Below are positions 57,265 through 64,000 of a DNA stretch of 64,000 bases, one piece after another. The notes beneath the pieces were generated by a model that worked only from the letters and a program-made list of their open reading frames with translations, was not told where the DNA came from and did not search any database. Position numbers and translations under genes: made by a program. Numbering within the stretch: position 1 is the stretch's first letter; every line of letters begins with the position of its first letter. Origin of the DNA: Hydrogenoanaerobacterium saccharovorans (lineage in GTDB: Bacteria > Bacillota > Clostridia > Oscillospirales > Ruminococcaceae); contig NZ_JACSNR010000010.1 in the NCBI RefSeq assembly GCF_016901815.1, positions 48,826-112,825 of the forward strand, in the 5' to 3' direction.

Positions 57265-60200
57265 TTATACTGCCTGAGTGTCAGCGCCGTTCTCAATATA
57301 CTTGCGGTACTCCGGATACTGCTCGAAGAAGTTCGGCCCGCCTGTCTGCGGCAGCGGCTTCTTGCCACCACTGCTGCCGCCCTGTCCGGGTTCTCCCTTG
57401 TAAACCACAGTGATCCAGGTATCCCGGTCATATACCCACTCACCGTTGCGGCGTCCGCCCACATCGGTGGTGTTCGTAAACCGGTATCCGTCCTCAAGCC
57501 CTTCATTTACCTGGACCTTGATGTACGGCTCGGTTTCGCTGGTGAAGCCTGCCGGTACGGTACCAAACTCCAGCTTGAAGTCGGTGACATACTCGGTGGA
57601 AGCCAGGCCAAGCGCATTTGCTGTCAGGTCGATGTTGTATTCGACATTGCTGTGCAGATTGCGCTCAATTCGCTGCCAGCCGGACTTCTTGTTGGTCTTG
57701 ATGTAAACATCGTAGGTGAGGTCATTGCTCCAGGTGCCTGTGTTCAGCGACTGGATACGGACTGCGTCCGTCGGGAGCTGATCCCTCCAGTAGAAGTCAT
57801 CCAGCTCGCAGTTGGAGCGGTTGGCTACCACCGGGAAGGTATACCGGATCACTTCGCCCGACATAGTCTCTGCCACGCCGCTCTTCTCAACCGCCACCTC
57901 AAGATCTACCGGGGTGTTCTCTACTCTGAAGCGAACCAGGTCTCCGCTGACCTTGAGTTCTGCGTAGAAGGGTTTTCCATCGGTGTAGAAATACTTTGGC
58001 GACTGTACTTCCCGAATCACAAACTTACCCAGGGGAAGATCCTTTGAAGTTGCGATGCCGTCCCGGTCGGTCACGATCCGGTCTACCTTTTCGAGATTCT
58101 CATTAAAGATGTCGAATACCGCCCCTTCCAGACCGTCACCCTTCTTGTCGCCGGTGATCTCGTTGTAACCGCTGGATACCTTGACGATCTGGATATTTCC
58201 GGTTGCCGGCTCGTTCTCGATCTTCAGCTCCGTGGTTGATCCAGACTTTACCTTGACGGTGTAGACCGTATCGTCAAGCACATGGTCCTTCGGCGCCTCG
58301 ATTTCCCGAAGTTTATATGTGCCGCTCTGGAGCGAACTGCCGAAGATAATCAGTCCGTTCTGATCTGTGGTAAATTCGCCCAGCAGATTGTCCTTGCTGT
58401 CGTACAGCAGGAATGTTGCACCATACAGGGGTTCGCCGGTCACTGCATCCACCTTGAGAATGCGAAGTGTTCCCATCGGGGCGTTCTTGATCTCAACGGT
58501 GGTTGTCTTGCCGCCGACCAGCTCGACCATCTTTACGGTGTTGTCCAGGACGAAGCCGGAGGGCGCCTTCTGTTCCTGGATATAAACGGTTCCGGAGGGA
58601 AGGCTGCCACAGAAAATCTCGCCCTGGGCATTGGTGGTGTAGGTTCCGATCTCCAGCCGGTCATGGTCGTAGATCTTGAACACAGCACCCTCCAGCACCT
58701 GTCTGGTCTCTGCATCGATCTTGACGATCCGCAAATCCGAGTACGGGGTGTTATAGACTTCCAGAATGTTCAGCTTTCCGCCTTCCACCTCAACAATCTG
58801 CGGAGTGGGGTCCAGAATGTACCCCTCCGCCGCCTGGGTCTCTGTCACCAGGTACCGTCCCGGGGCAAGGTCCGGAATGAAGAAGGTACCGCTTGCGGAA
58901 GTAGTGTATTCTCCCAGGTCCTTCTCACCGCTTGCATTCAGCAGCTGTTTTACATTGAACCGTGCTCCGGCTACCGGCTTCCCGGTCAGGCTGTCCTTCT
59001 TGATGATCTCCAGTCCGGGTTTGGAGGTATTCGTCAGCGTCACGGTTGTGGACTGTCCGGCTGTCAGATTGACGGCATGACGGGTGGTGTCCAGTACATA
59101 CCCATCCGGCGCCTTTGTCTCTGTCACAAAGACAGTTTCTTCCATCAGTCCCTCTGTTTCGGTAATCTCGATCTTGCCGTTTTCATCGGTGGTGTAGGTG
59201 CCGATCAGCTCGCCGTTCGCCTTTTCAATGCGGAACTGTGCGCCGCCCAGCGGCTTCATCGTATCCACATCCCGCTTTTCGATGATGAGGGACGGGTTCT
59301 TGAAGTTCTTGACCTCAACGGTGTGAGTCCGGCACTCCTGGAGTACGATCTCCTGGCGGTAACCAGAGTTACCGTATCCAGCCGGGGACTGTCTTTCTTC
59401 GACAATGTACGCACGACCGAGTTCCAGGTTTTCCAGCAGAGCTGTACCGTCCTCCCCTGTTTCAATATCCCAATACTGGTTCGTGATGGTATCCGTAATG
59501 CGGAATACCGCTCCCTCCAGCTTGATGGTCGAGTCATTGCCGTCAACCTTGATGACCTCGATCGCCGGCTTCTTCTTGTTCACGAAAGTGACGGTGTACT
59601 CCTTGTTATCGTCCTCGGTCGAAATGTAAATCGACTGGATTGGATTCTCGTCCAAAAGGAACCCAGTCGGAGCCTGGATCTCTTCGATTATGTAGGTATC
59701 AGTGGAAAGGTTTCCACGGTAGATCAGGCCGTTTTCGTTCGTCACATCACGGATCAGCACCTCACCGGAACCACGGCGCAGCTCAAAGACTGCTCCTGCC
59801 AGCGGCTTTCCGTCCTGATCCACCTTGCGAATGAACAGGCCGTCCTTCTTGTAGTTACGGATTTCTACATCAACCACATCACCGCTCTGGAGCGGTACAG
59901 TCTGGATTTGATCGTTCAGTGTGTACCCTGCCGGTGGCTGCGATTCCTGAATTGTGTATGTACCTGCAGGAAGGTTCTCAAACCTGGCCTGTCCGTTTTC
60001 ATCGGTTGTCAGAGTCCGGTCGATACTGGATGCTCCCTCATCTACACCGCCCAGGTCTGCACCCTTCAGGTGAATGACAGCACCTGCCAGTACCTCACCT
60101 GTGTTGGCATCACGCTTTGTGACAATAATATCGCCAGAGTCACGGGTATTCACGAAAGTGACCGTTACCTCCCGGTCGCCTTCCACAAAGTCCGAGAACT

Positions 60201-61971
60201 CTTCCACCTGCGGCTCGCTTTCCGTCCGCTCCGTGGAGATATTACCCTCTTCATCAACATTCGTAACAATCGTGACAGTCCAGGTCTCCACATGAGTTAC
60301 ACGGGTGTAGGTCGGGCTGACAGTCTCGGTTTTGGGGGTGGGGTCCAGTTCATAATACTTGGGCGCCTTGGTCTCTTCCACAATGACCGTGGCTGGGTCG
60401 TGGTTGTTTTCCGGGTGCGTCCAGGTAAACAGCCGGGAACCGCCGTCTACCTCCCAACCCTCTGTTACCTGCTCGCTGCCATCACTGAACTTCACCGTGA
60501 TCTTGAACTGGGCGCCGTCCAGCGGTCTGCCGTCCTGATCTTCCTTACGGATAGTGATCTGTCCGATCGCATCCGAATACTCGTAGGTCTTGGACTGGTG
60601 AACCTCTGTTACAATATCTCCGTCAGGTGTATCTTCTCCCTTGGGATTCACAAAAGTCACTTCAGCAGGGTTCTGAGGAGTATTTTCTTCCTTTACATCC
60701 ACTACCTGGCTCGGCGTATCAGACAACTGGTACCCCGTCGGTGGAGCCGTTTCTGAGACAGTGTACTCACCTACTTCGTTTATGTACACCATAATTTCGC
60801 CTTTATTATTTGTTTTCAAGCCAGTTTTATTGAATCCAGAAGGGCCAGTCACACTGAAAGTTGCTCCTGAAAGGGTTGCTCCTTCCTCATTCTTCTTGAT
60901 GATTTTGAAAGCATAACGGTTTTCTACCGGCTGGCCTATGGTATACACGATGATGTTCTGTGTGTGCGGAACATCTGTGTTTGTATAGATCCAGTAGCGT
61001 ACATTGCTGGTATCTACATCGGGATCAAGGAGATCTTCGTTTGCGCCGGAAGCGCCCCAGTCAGTCACGCTGGAACTGAGCAGCTCGGCCCAAATCAGAG
61101 ACTGGGCGGCGATGTAATCCGCCCGGTTTTTGCTGGATGCCTCATAGCTGGCGAGGATCTTCTTGATCTGCTCATCATTGCCCTCGCTATCCTGGACATA
61201 GTTGCCACCAGGCTGCTGACCGTTAAACTCTGCACAGAAGGCATCTTCGCCATCGTAGGTGATGCGATACAGGTCTGCATAGAAGTAGTATCCGCCAATC
61301 CAGGTCAGGTTAGAGCCATCTCCTGCACCGCCCCAGTTGTACGGTGTAAACTCTACTACACCGCCGCCACCGTCTCCAGCGCCCAGCGGAACAGGCATAG
61401 CCATGGTTGCTTCTGCCGCCGCCCGAAGGTTTGCTGCCCAGGGCAGCTCAACGCCGTTGACTGCGGGAGGTTCAGTGCCTTCCCCAGGGACAGCGGGAGT
61501 CTGCCCGTTTCCTTCCGGAAGATCCTGATCGGGCTGCTCGCCGCCCTCCGGGGTTTCAGGCAGGTTCTGGTCGGGGTTCTCCGGATCAGTCTCAGGCTTT
61601 TCTCCCTCCTCGGGGACTTCGGGGTTCTCGCCCTCTCCGGGAACTTCCGGATCAGTATCAGGATCTTCTCCCTCTCCCGGGATTTCCGGGTCCGGATTCT
61701 CACCATCCCCAGGGGCTTCCGGGTCCGGGTCGGGCTTTTCGCCTTCATCGGGATTTTCTGTGCCCTCATCCACGGGCGGAATCACCTCGATATTGTCCCA
61801 GCCCGATCCGGTTTCACCAGACAGGGGATCGTCAATCAGGCCGGCAGAACCGCCTGTGACTGTCATACTTGAGTCAGCCGCATAGGTCGTCACCTGGAAC
61901 GAGCTGACTGCCATCATTGCTGCCAGAAGGAGCGCAAGCGCCCGTTTTGCCAGCCTCGGCTTTTGTGCCAT
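57265..61971 (-). CDS. Thioester/Cna-B repeat adhesin (1568 aa)
   Basis: ATG behind AGGAGAG. Signal peptide (~1-31); Pro/Glu/Asp linker with PEVPGEGENP-type repeats (~65-160); thioester-type domain (~205-340) with the Cys of DAFCAEFNGQQPGGNY and Gln of AAQSLIWAEL; about ten Cna-B/SpaA isopeptide domains (~350-1360, each beginning like ITIRKEDQDGRPLDGAQF); then a distal domain. It ends KKPLPQTGG plus 23 polar residues, with no membrane helix or basic tail. The thioester could bond covalently to a target surface. It lies just before the pilin gene in the transcript. Confidence 0.88.
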   Translation of the reverse strand: MAQKPRLAKRALALLLAAMMAVSSFQVTTYAADSSMTVTGGSAGLIDDPLSGETGSGWDNIEVIPPVDEGTENPDEGEKPDPDPEAPGDGENPDPEIPGEGEDPDTDPEVPGEGENPEVPEEGEKPETDPENPDQNLPETPEGGEQPDQDLPEGNGQTPAVPGEGTEPPAVNGVELPWAANLRAAAEATMAMPVPLGAGDGGGGVVEFTPYNWGGAGDGSNLTWIGGYYFYADLYRITYDGEDAFCAEFNGQQPGGNYVQDSEGNDEQIKKILASYEASSKNRADYIAAQSLIWAELLSSSVTDWGASGANEDLLDPDVDTSNVRYWIYTNTDVPHTQNIIVYTIGQPVENRYAFKIIKKNEEGATLSGATFSVTGPSGFNKTGLKTNNKGEIMVYINEVGEYTVSETAPPTGYQLSDTPSQVVDVKEENTPQNPAEVTFVNPKGEDTPDGDIVTEVHQSKTYEYSDAIGQITIRKEDQDGRPLDGAQFKITVKFSDGSEQVTEGWEVDGGSRLFTWTHPENNHDPATVIVEETKAPKYYELDPTPKTETVSPTYTRVTHVETWTVTIVTNVDEEGNISTERTESEPQVEEFSDFVEGDREVTVTFVNTRDSGDIIVTKRDANTGEVLAGAVIHLKGADLGGVDEGASSIDRTLTTDENGQARFENLPAGTYTIQESQPPAGYTLNDQIQTVPLQSGDVVDVEIRNYKKDGLFIRKVDQDGKPLAGAVFELRRGSGEVLIRDVTNENGLIYRGNLSTDTYIIEEIQAPTGFLLDENPIQSIYISTEDDNKEYTVTFVNKKKPAIEVIKVDGNDSTIKLEGAVFRITDTITNQYWDIETGEDGTALLENLELGRAYIVEERQSPAGYGNSGYRQEIVLQECRTHTVEVKNFKNPSLIIEKRDVDTMKPLGGAQFRIEKANGELIGTYTTDENGKIEITETEGLMEETVFVTETKAPDGYVLDTTRHAVNLTAGQSTTVTLTNTSKPGLEIIKKDSLTGKPVAGARFNVKQLLNASGEKDLGEYTTSASGTFFIPDLAPGRYLVTETQAAEGYILDPTPQIVEVEGGKLNILEVYNTPYSDLRIVKIDAETRQVLEGAVFKIYDHDRLEIGTYTTNAQGEIFCGSLPSGTVYIQEQKAPSGFVLDNTVKMVELVGGKTTTVEIKNAPMGTLRILKVDAVTGEPLYGATFLLYDSKDNLLGEFTTDQNGLIIFGSSLQSGTYKLREIEAPKDHVLDDTVYTVKVKSGSTTELKIENEPATGNIQIVKVSSGYNEITGDKKGDGLEGAVFDIFNENLEKVDRIVTDRDGIATSKDLPLGKFVIREVQSPKYFYTDGKPFYAELKVSGDLVRFRVENTPVDLEVAVEKSGVAETMSGEVIRYTFPVVANRSNCELDDFYWRDQLPTDAVRIQSLNTGTWSNDLTYDVYIKTNKKSGWQRIERNLHSNVEYNIDLTANALGLASTEYVTDFKLEFGTVPAGFTSETEPYIKVQVNEGLEDGYRFTNTTDVGGRRNGEWVYDRDTWITVVYKGEPGQGGSSGGKKPLPQTGGPNFFEQYPEYRKYIENGADTQAV

Positions 61972-62010
61972 ATAGGTACTCTCCTCTCATAGTTTCTGTT
62001 TTGGGATATG

Positions 62011-62040
62011 AAAAAGCCCCTCCAAGCGCTTAGAGGGGCG
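62011..62040 (-). terminator. Terminator-like hairpin in the adhesin leader
   Basis: Minus strand GCCCCTCTAAGCGCTTGGAGGGGC followed by TTTTTC, 40 bp before the adhesin ATG and just behind an 11-codon leader frame: an attenuator candidate. Confidence 0.7.
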
Positions 62041-62050
62041 GTCCATTTCT

Positions 62051-62086
62051 TCAGGGGGACCGGCAAGAGATCCTGGTTTTTGTCAT
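62051..62086 (-). CDS. Possible 11-residue leader peptide
   Basis: ATG 62086 lies 8 nt after AGGAGA and encodes MTKTRISCRSP, ending 11 nt before the terminator stem at 62011-62040. Arrangement as in translational attenuators; the ribosome on this frame could affect hairpin formation. No other evidence. Confidence 0.35.
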   Translation of the reverse strand: MTKTRISCRSP

Positions 62087-62108
62087 TGTTCAGCTCTCCT
62101 TTCGGGTA

Positions 62109-62136
62109 TAAAAAAAGCACTTCCGAAGAAGTGCTT
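62109..62136 (-). terminator. Terminator after the CAP lipoprotein gene
   Basis: Minus strand AGCACTTC-TTCG-GAAGTGCT perfect hairpin with TTTTTTT, 22 bp after the stop at 62159. Confidence 0.88.
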
Positions 62137-62158
62137 TCTGTGTTCTTATTCGTTTGTC

Positions 62159-63265
62159 TTAGGCGTTGGCGTCCCAGCCAATGAACTCCAAAACCCAATG
62201 GAGCTTTCCATTTGCCTTATACACACCAACGCCCATGCAGTTGCCATAATCAGAGTAATCAGCCAAAATGGTTTCTCGGTGGCCCTTTGAGTTCATCCAA
62301 GCATCCACAACTTCTTCTGGAGTTTTTTGACCCATAGCAATGTTTTCAGCAAAAGAATAATGACTATACATGGTGCCATCATCACCATTTGGGCGTGTGT
62401 GAGAGAATTTATCTGACAATTCCTCCGCTCGAATTTGAGCGTATTCCATCGCTGTGTCATCCATAACGAACTTCGGCATACCGTTGGCAACACGCTCTTC
62501 ATTTACCAGATCGAATACTTCTTGGCGAAGGTCCTCAATATCCACCTCCCCGGAGGAGCTGGAAGAAGAACCGCTGCTGCTCGATCCAGAGGAGCTGCCA
62601 CCATCCAGACCCCGGTAGATGTTGAAGTTCTCGACAAACCATGCCTTCTGCTCATCAGCTTCAGCGTAGCTAAGTCCATTCTCATTGATGATCGTTCCCA
62701 GGTACTGGGTCGGAATATCACCAAGGAGTTTTCCATCTGCGGAGTAGAAGTAATAGGCACTCTTGCCGTTCAGCGTTGTGCCAGTCACCTTTACTGCCGG
62801 GGTGGTAGAGTCCTGAACATTGACTGTGTACTTAGCCAAAGGCCCCTTGCCGCTACTGGTGTTTGTTTTCTGGGTTGTGGGAGTGCTGGTAGTAGACGAA
62901 GGCGCCGAGGCCTGGCTGCTGGTCTGGGCAGTGTTGCCGGCAGCTGTCTGCGTATTGCCCTGGGCTGCTGTGCCAGTACCTGTACCTGCGCCGGTTCCAG
63001 AAGTGGTTTCGCCATTGGCGGCACTGGTATCGCTGGAAGTGCCGGACTCGGCATCTTCCTCGGATTCACCTTCAGCTTCACCGTCTGTTTCACCCTTCAG
63101 TTCATCCAGCTCTGCCTGGAGCTGCTCATTCTGCTCTTTTAGTGCATCGTACTCCTCCTGGGTTACGCTGCTGCTGGAGTTTTCTTCTGCCGGCTGCTGG
63201 TTGCAGGCGGTCAGGCTCACCGCCATCGCTGCCGCAAGCAGCACCACCAAAATCTTTTTGCTCAT
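62159..63265 (-). CDS. CAP/SCP-domain lipoprotein
   Basis: 368 residues, ATG behind AAAGGAGAG. Lipobox LTAC at about 18-21. A short coiled coil (VTQEEYDALKEQNEQLQAELDELK) and a long Ser/Thr/Gly/Ala linker follow, then a small beta domain (~145-215). The C-terminal CAP domain (~245-365) has VFDLVNEERVANGMPKFVMDD, HTRPNGDDGTMY, FAENIAMG, VVDAWMNSKGHRETIL and MGVGVYKANGKLHWVLEF. Extracellular and lipid-anchored; CAP proteins near conjugation genes may aid surface contact, but this role is inferred. Confidence 0.9.
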   Translation of the reverse strand: MSKKILVVLLAAAMAVSLTACNQQPAEENSSSSVTQEEYDALKEQNEQLQAELDELKGETDGEAEGESEEDAESGTSSDTSAANGETTSGTGAGTGTGTAAQGNTQTAAGNTAQTSSQASAPSSTTSTPTTQKTNTSSGKGPLAKYTVNVQDSTTPAVKVTGTTLNGKSAYYFYSADGKLLGDIPTQYLGTIINENGLSYAEADEQKAWFVENFNIYRGLDGGSSSGSSSSGSSSSSSGEVDIEDLRQEVFDLVNEERVANGMPKFVMDDTAMEYAQIRAEELSDKFSHTRPNGDDGTMYSHYSFAENIAMGQKTPEEVVDAWMNSKGHRETILADYSDYGNCMGVGVYKANGKLHWVLEFIGWDANA

Positions 63266-63322
63266 ATATCTCTCTCCTTTTGTGGGTTCAGTGATTGATC
63301 GGGTTTTATCCCCTACACTTTC

Positions 63323-63351
63323 ATTCTATCCGCCCCACATGGCAGGGTCAA
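63323..63351 (-). promoter_or_regulatory. Promoter of the CAP lipoprotein gene
   Basis: Minus strand TTGACC (63346-63351), 17 bp, TAGAAT (63323-63328), ~60 bp before the ATG. Confidence 0.75.
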
Positions 63352-63443
63352 CCTGGTTTTTTGAAGCAAACAGGTTTTTTTCACAATTTTTTTGTGCTGC
63401 CAAATCCCTCACGGGGCGACAGAATACTCTTCCCTTGCAACGC

Positions 63444-63722
63444 TTAGTTTTCTCCAAACATATCGTCAATTAAGCCATTATCAATCATGTAAAGTGCCAT
63501 TTCGCACACCCACTTTTCCAAACCACTGAGCAGAAATATCACAGCAGTCATCGTGAGAAAGTTCCAAAGCGTATAGTCAAACGGGGAAAGCCCAAATATC
63601 GTCATTTCCAGTTTCCACGGGATAAGGCCAACACAAATTATCATACTGGAAAAACTTGCGAGCTTCCAGGTTTCAAAAAATAACCACAGAGAATACTTCA
63701 AAATGATTTTTATCTTTTCCAT
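63444..63722 (-). CDS. Small membrane protein (92 aa)
   Basis: ATG 63722 (MEKIKIILKYSLWLFFETWK) behind GGAGGAGG; the longer frame upstream runs through the tandem repeats and is not likely coding. Two hydrophobic segments (LASFSSMIICVGLIPWK about 21-37; FLTMTAVIFLLSGLEKW about 52-68). It sits directly after the palindromic repeat region and before the CAP lipoprotein. Function unknown. Confidence 0.65.
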   Translation of the reverse strand: MEKIKIILKYSLWLFFETWKLASFSSMIICVGLIPWKLEMTIFGLSPFDYTLWNFLTMTAVIFLLSGLEKWVCEMALYMIDNGLIDDMFGEN

Positions 63723-63748
63723 CAAACAGTTACCTCCTCCTTCTGACA

Positions 63749-64000
63749 TTAACTTCGTGTCAAATTGACACGAAGTTAAGATTTTGTCCTGGCACCCGGG
63801 AGCTGACCCTCTGATTTGCTTTCCCCTGGTGGCGTCTCTGGCTGCCCTGGGGCGCCCTCGACTGCTGGGCCAACTTCGTGTCAAATTGACACGAAGTTAA
63901 GATTTTGTCCTGACACATGGAAGCTGGGCCTATGTTCTGCTTTCCCTGGGGCGTTTCTGGCTGCCCTGGGGCGCTCTCGATCGCTGGGCCAACTTCGTGT
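63749..64000. repeat. ~120 bp tandem repeats with long palindromes, cut by window edge
   Basis: Palindromes beginning AACTTCGTGTCAA (arms 13-15 bp, 1 nt centre) lie at 63749-63779 and 63872-63899; a third starts at 63991 and is cut. Starts are 121 and 119 bp apart, and the sequence between them is also repeated (AGATTTTGTCCTG after each palindrome; GCTGCCCTGGGGCGC before the next). Candidate partition or origin iterons, or an operator array; more units may lie beyond the edge. Confidence 0.85.

Noticed and set aside
63723..63884. N-terminal extension of the small membrane protein gene
   Set aside because: The extension is translated from the tandem repeats; a strong GGAGGAGG site places the start at 63722.

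Overview
The window is one continuous stretch of a large mobile element, a conjugative plasmid or integrative conjugative element, from a Gram-positive Clostridia-type gut bacterium. The evidence is strong AGGAGG-type ribosome binding sites, TTGACA/TATAAT promoters, a class B sortase with giant surface proteins, two lipobox lipoproteins, a RecD2-type helicase and a Firmicutes-style type IV secretion system (VirB2-like pilin, VirB6-like channel, M23 peptidase, PrgI-VirB4, VirD4). No rRNA, tRNA, relaxase, tyrosine integrase or recognisable replication initiator is visible, so both ends lie inside the element.

Left third (about 1-30 kb): DNA-maintenance and accessory operons, mostly on the minus strand. 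Six of these operons start with the same ~170-217 bp element. It carries a sigma-A promoter (TTGACA, 18 bp, TACAAT), a leader stem-loop and, in five of six copies, two successive terminator-like hairpins before the first gene. Stem bases co-vary between copies, so the RNA structure is conserved. The operons are: an RNase H-like gene; YqaJ exonuclease with RecD2; a YodL/DUF4316 protein; a MoxR ATPase with a metallopeptidase-VWA protein; a tandem OB-fold protein with five accessory genes; and a zinc-finger protein, a methyltransferase-like protein, a DUF3846 protein and SSB. This looks like a regulon under shared attenuation control. A sigma factor gene at 10.4-11.4 kb and a signal peptidase operon lie among them. 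Foreign-looking cargo includes an ATPase plus Toprim pair (22.1-23.9 kb, likely phage defence), a three-gene minus-strand cassette with its own promoter, a serine recombinase and three toxin-antitoxin loci (orphan YafQ, DinJ-YoeB, HigB-HigA).

Middle (32-46.6 kb, minus strand): a class B sortase overlapping a 2506-residue repeat adhesin, an S1-domain protein, the VirD4 coupling protein and an AP2-like zinc protein. At 48.37-48.77 kb, upstream of a putative winged-helix protein, lie 13 palindromes of the TTGTGCGCACAA type spaced at roughly whole helical turns. A fourteenth copy sits just upstream of the -35 box of the sigma factor gene, linking the array to control of that sigma factor.

Right part (48.8-64 kb, minus strand): the secretion channel (a PrgI-coiled-coil-VirB4 fusion whose C-terminus is split off by a deletion and frameshift, an M23 peptidase, VirB6-like and VirB2-like proteins), a 1568-residue thioester/Cna-B adhesin, a CAP-domain lipoprotein and a small membrane protein. 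The right edge enters ~120 bp tandem repeats that each contain a near-perfect 27-31 nt palindrome. Several genes carry apparent one-base frameshifts at homopolymers or an internal stop; these may be real decay or assembly errors.
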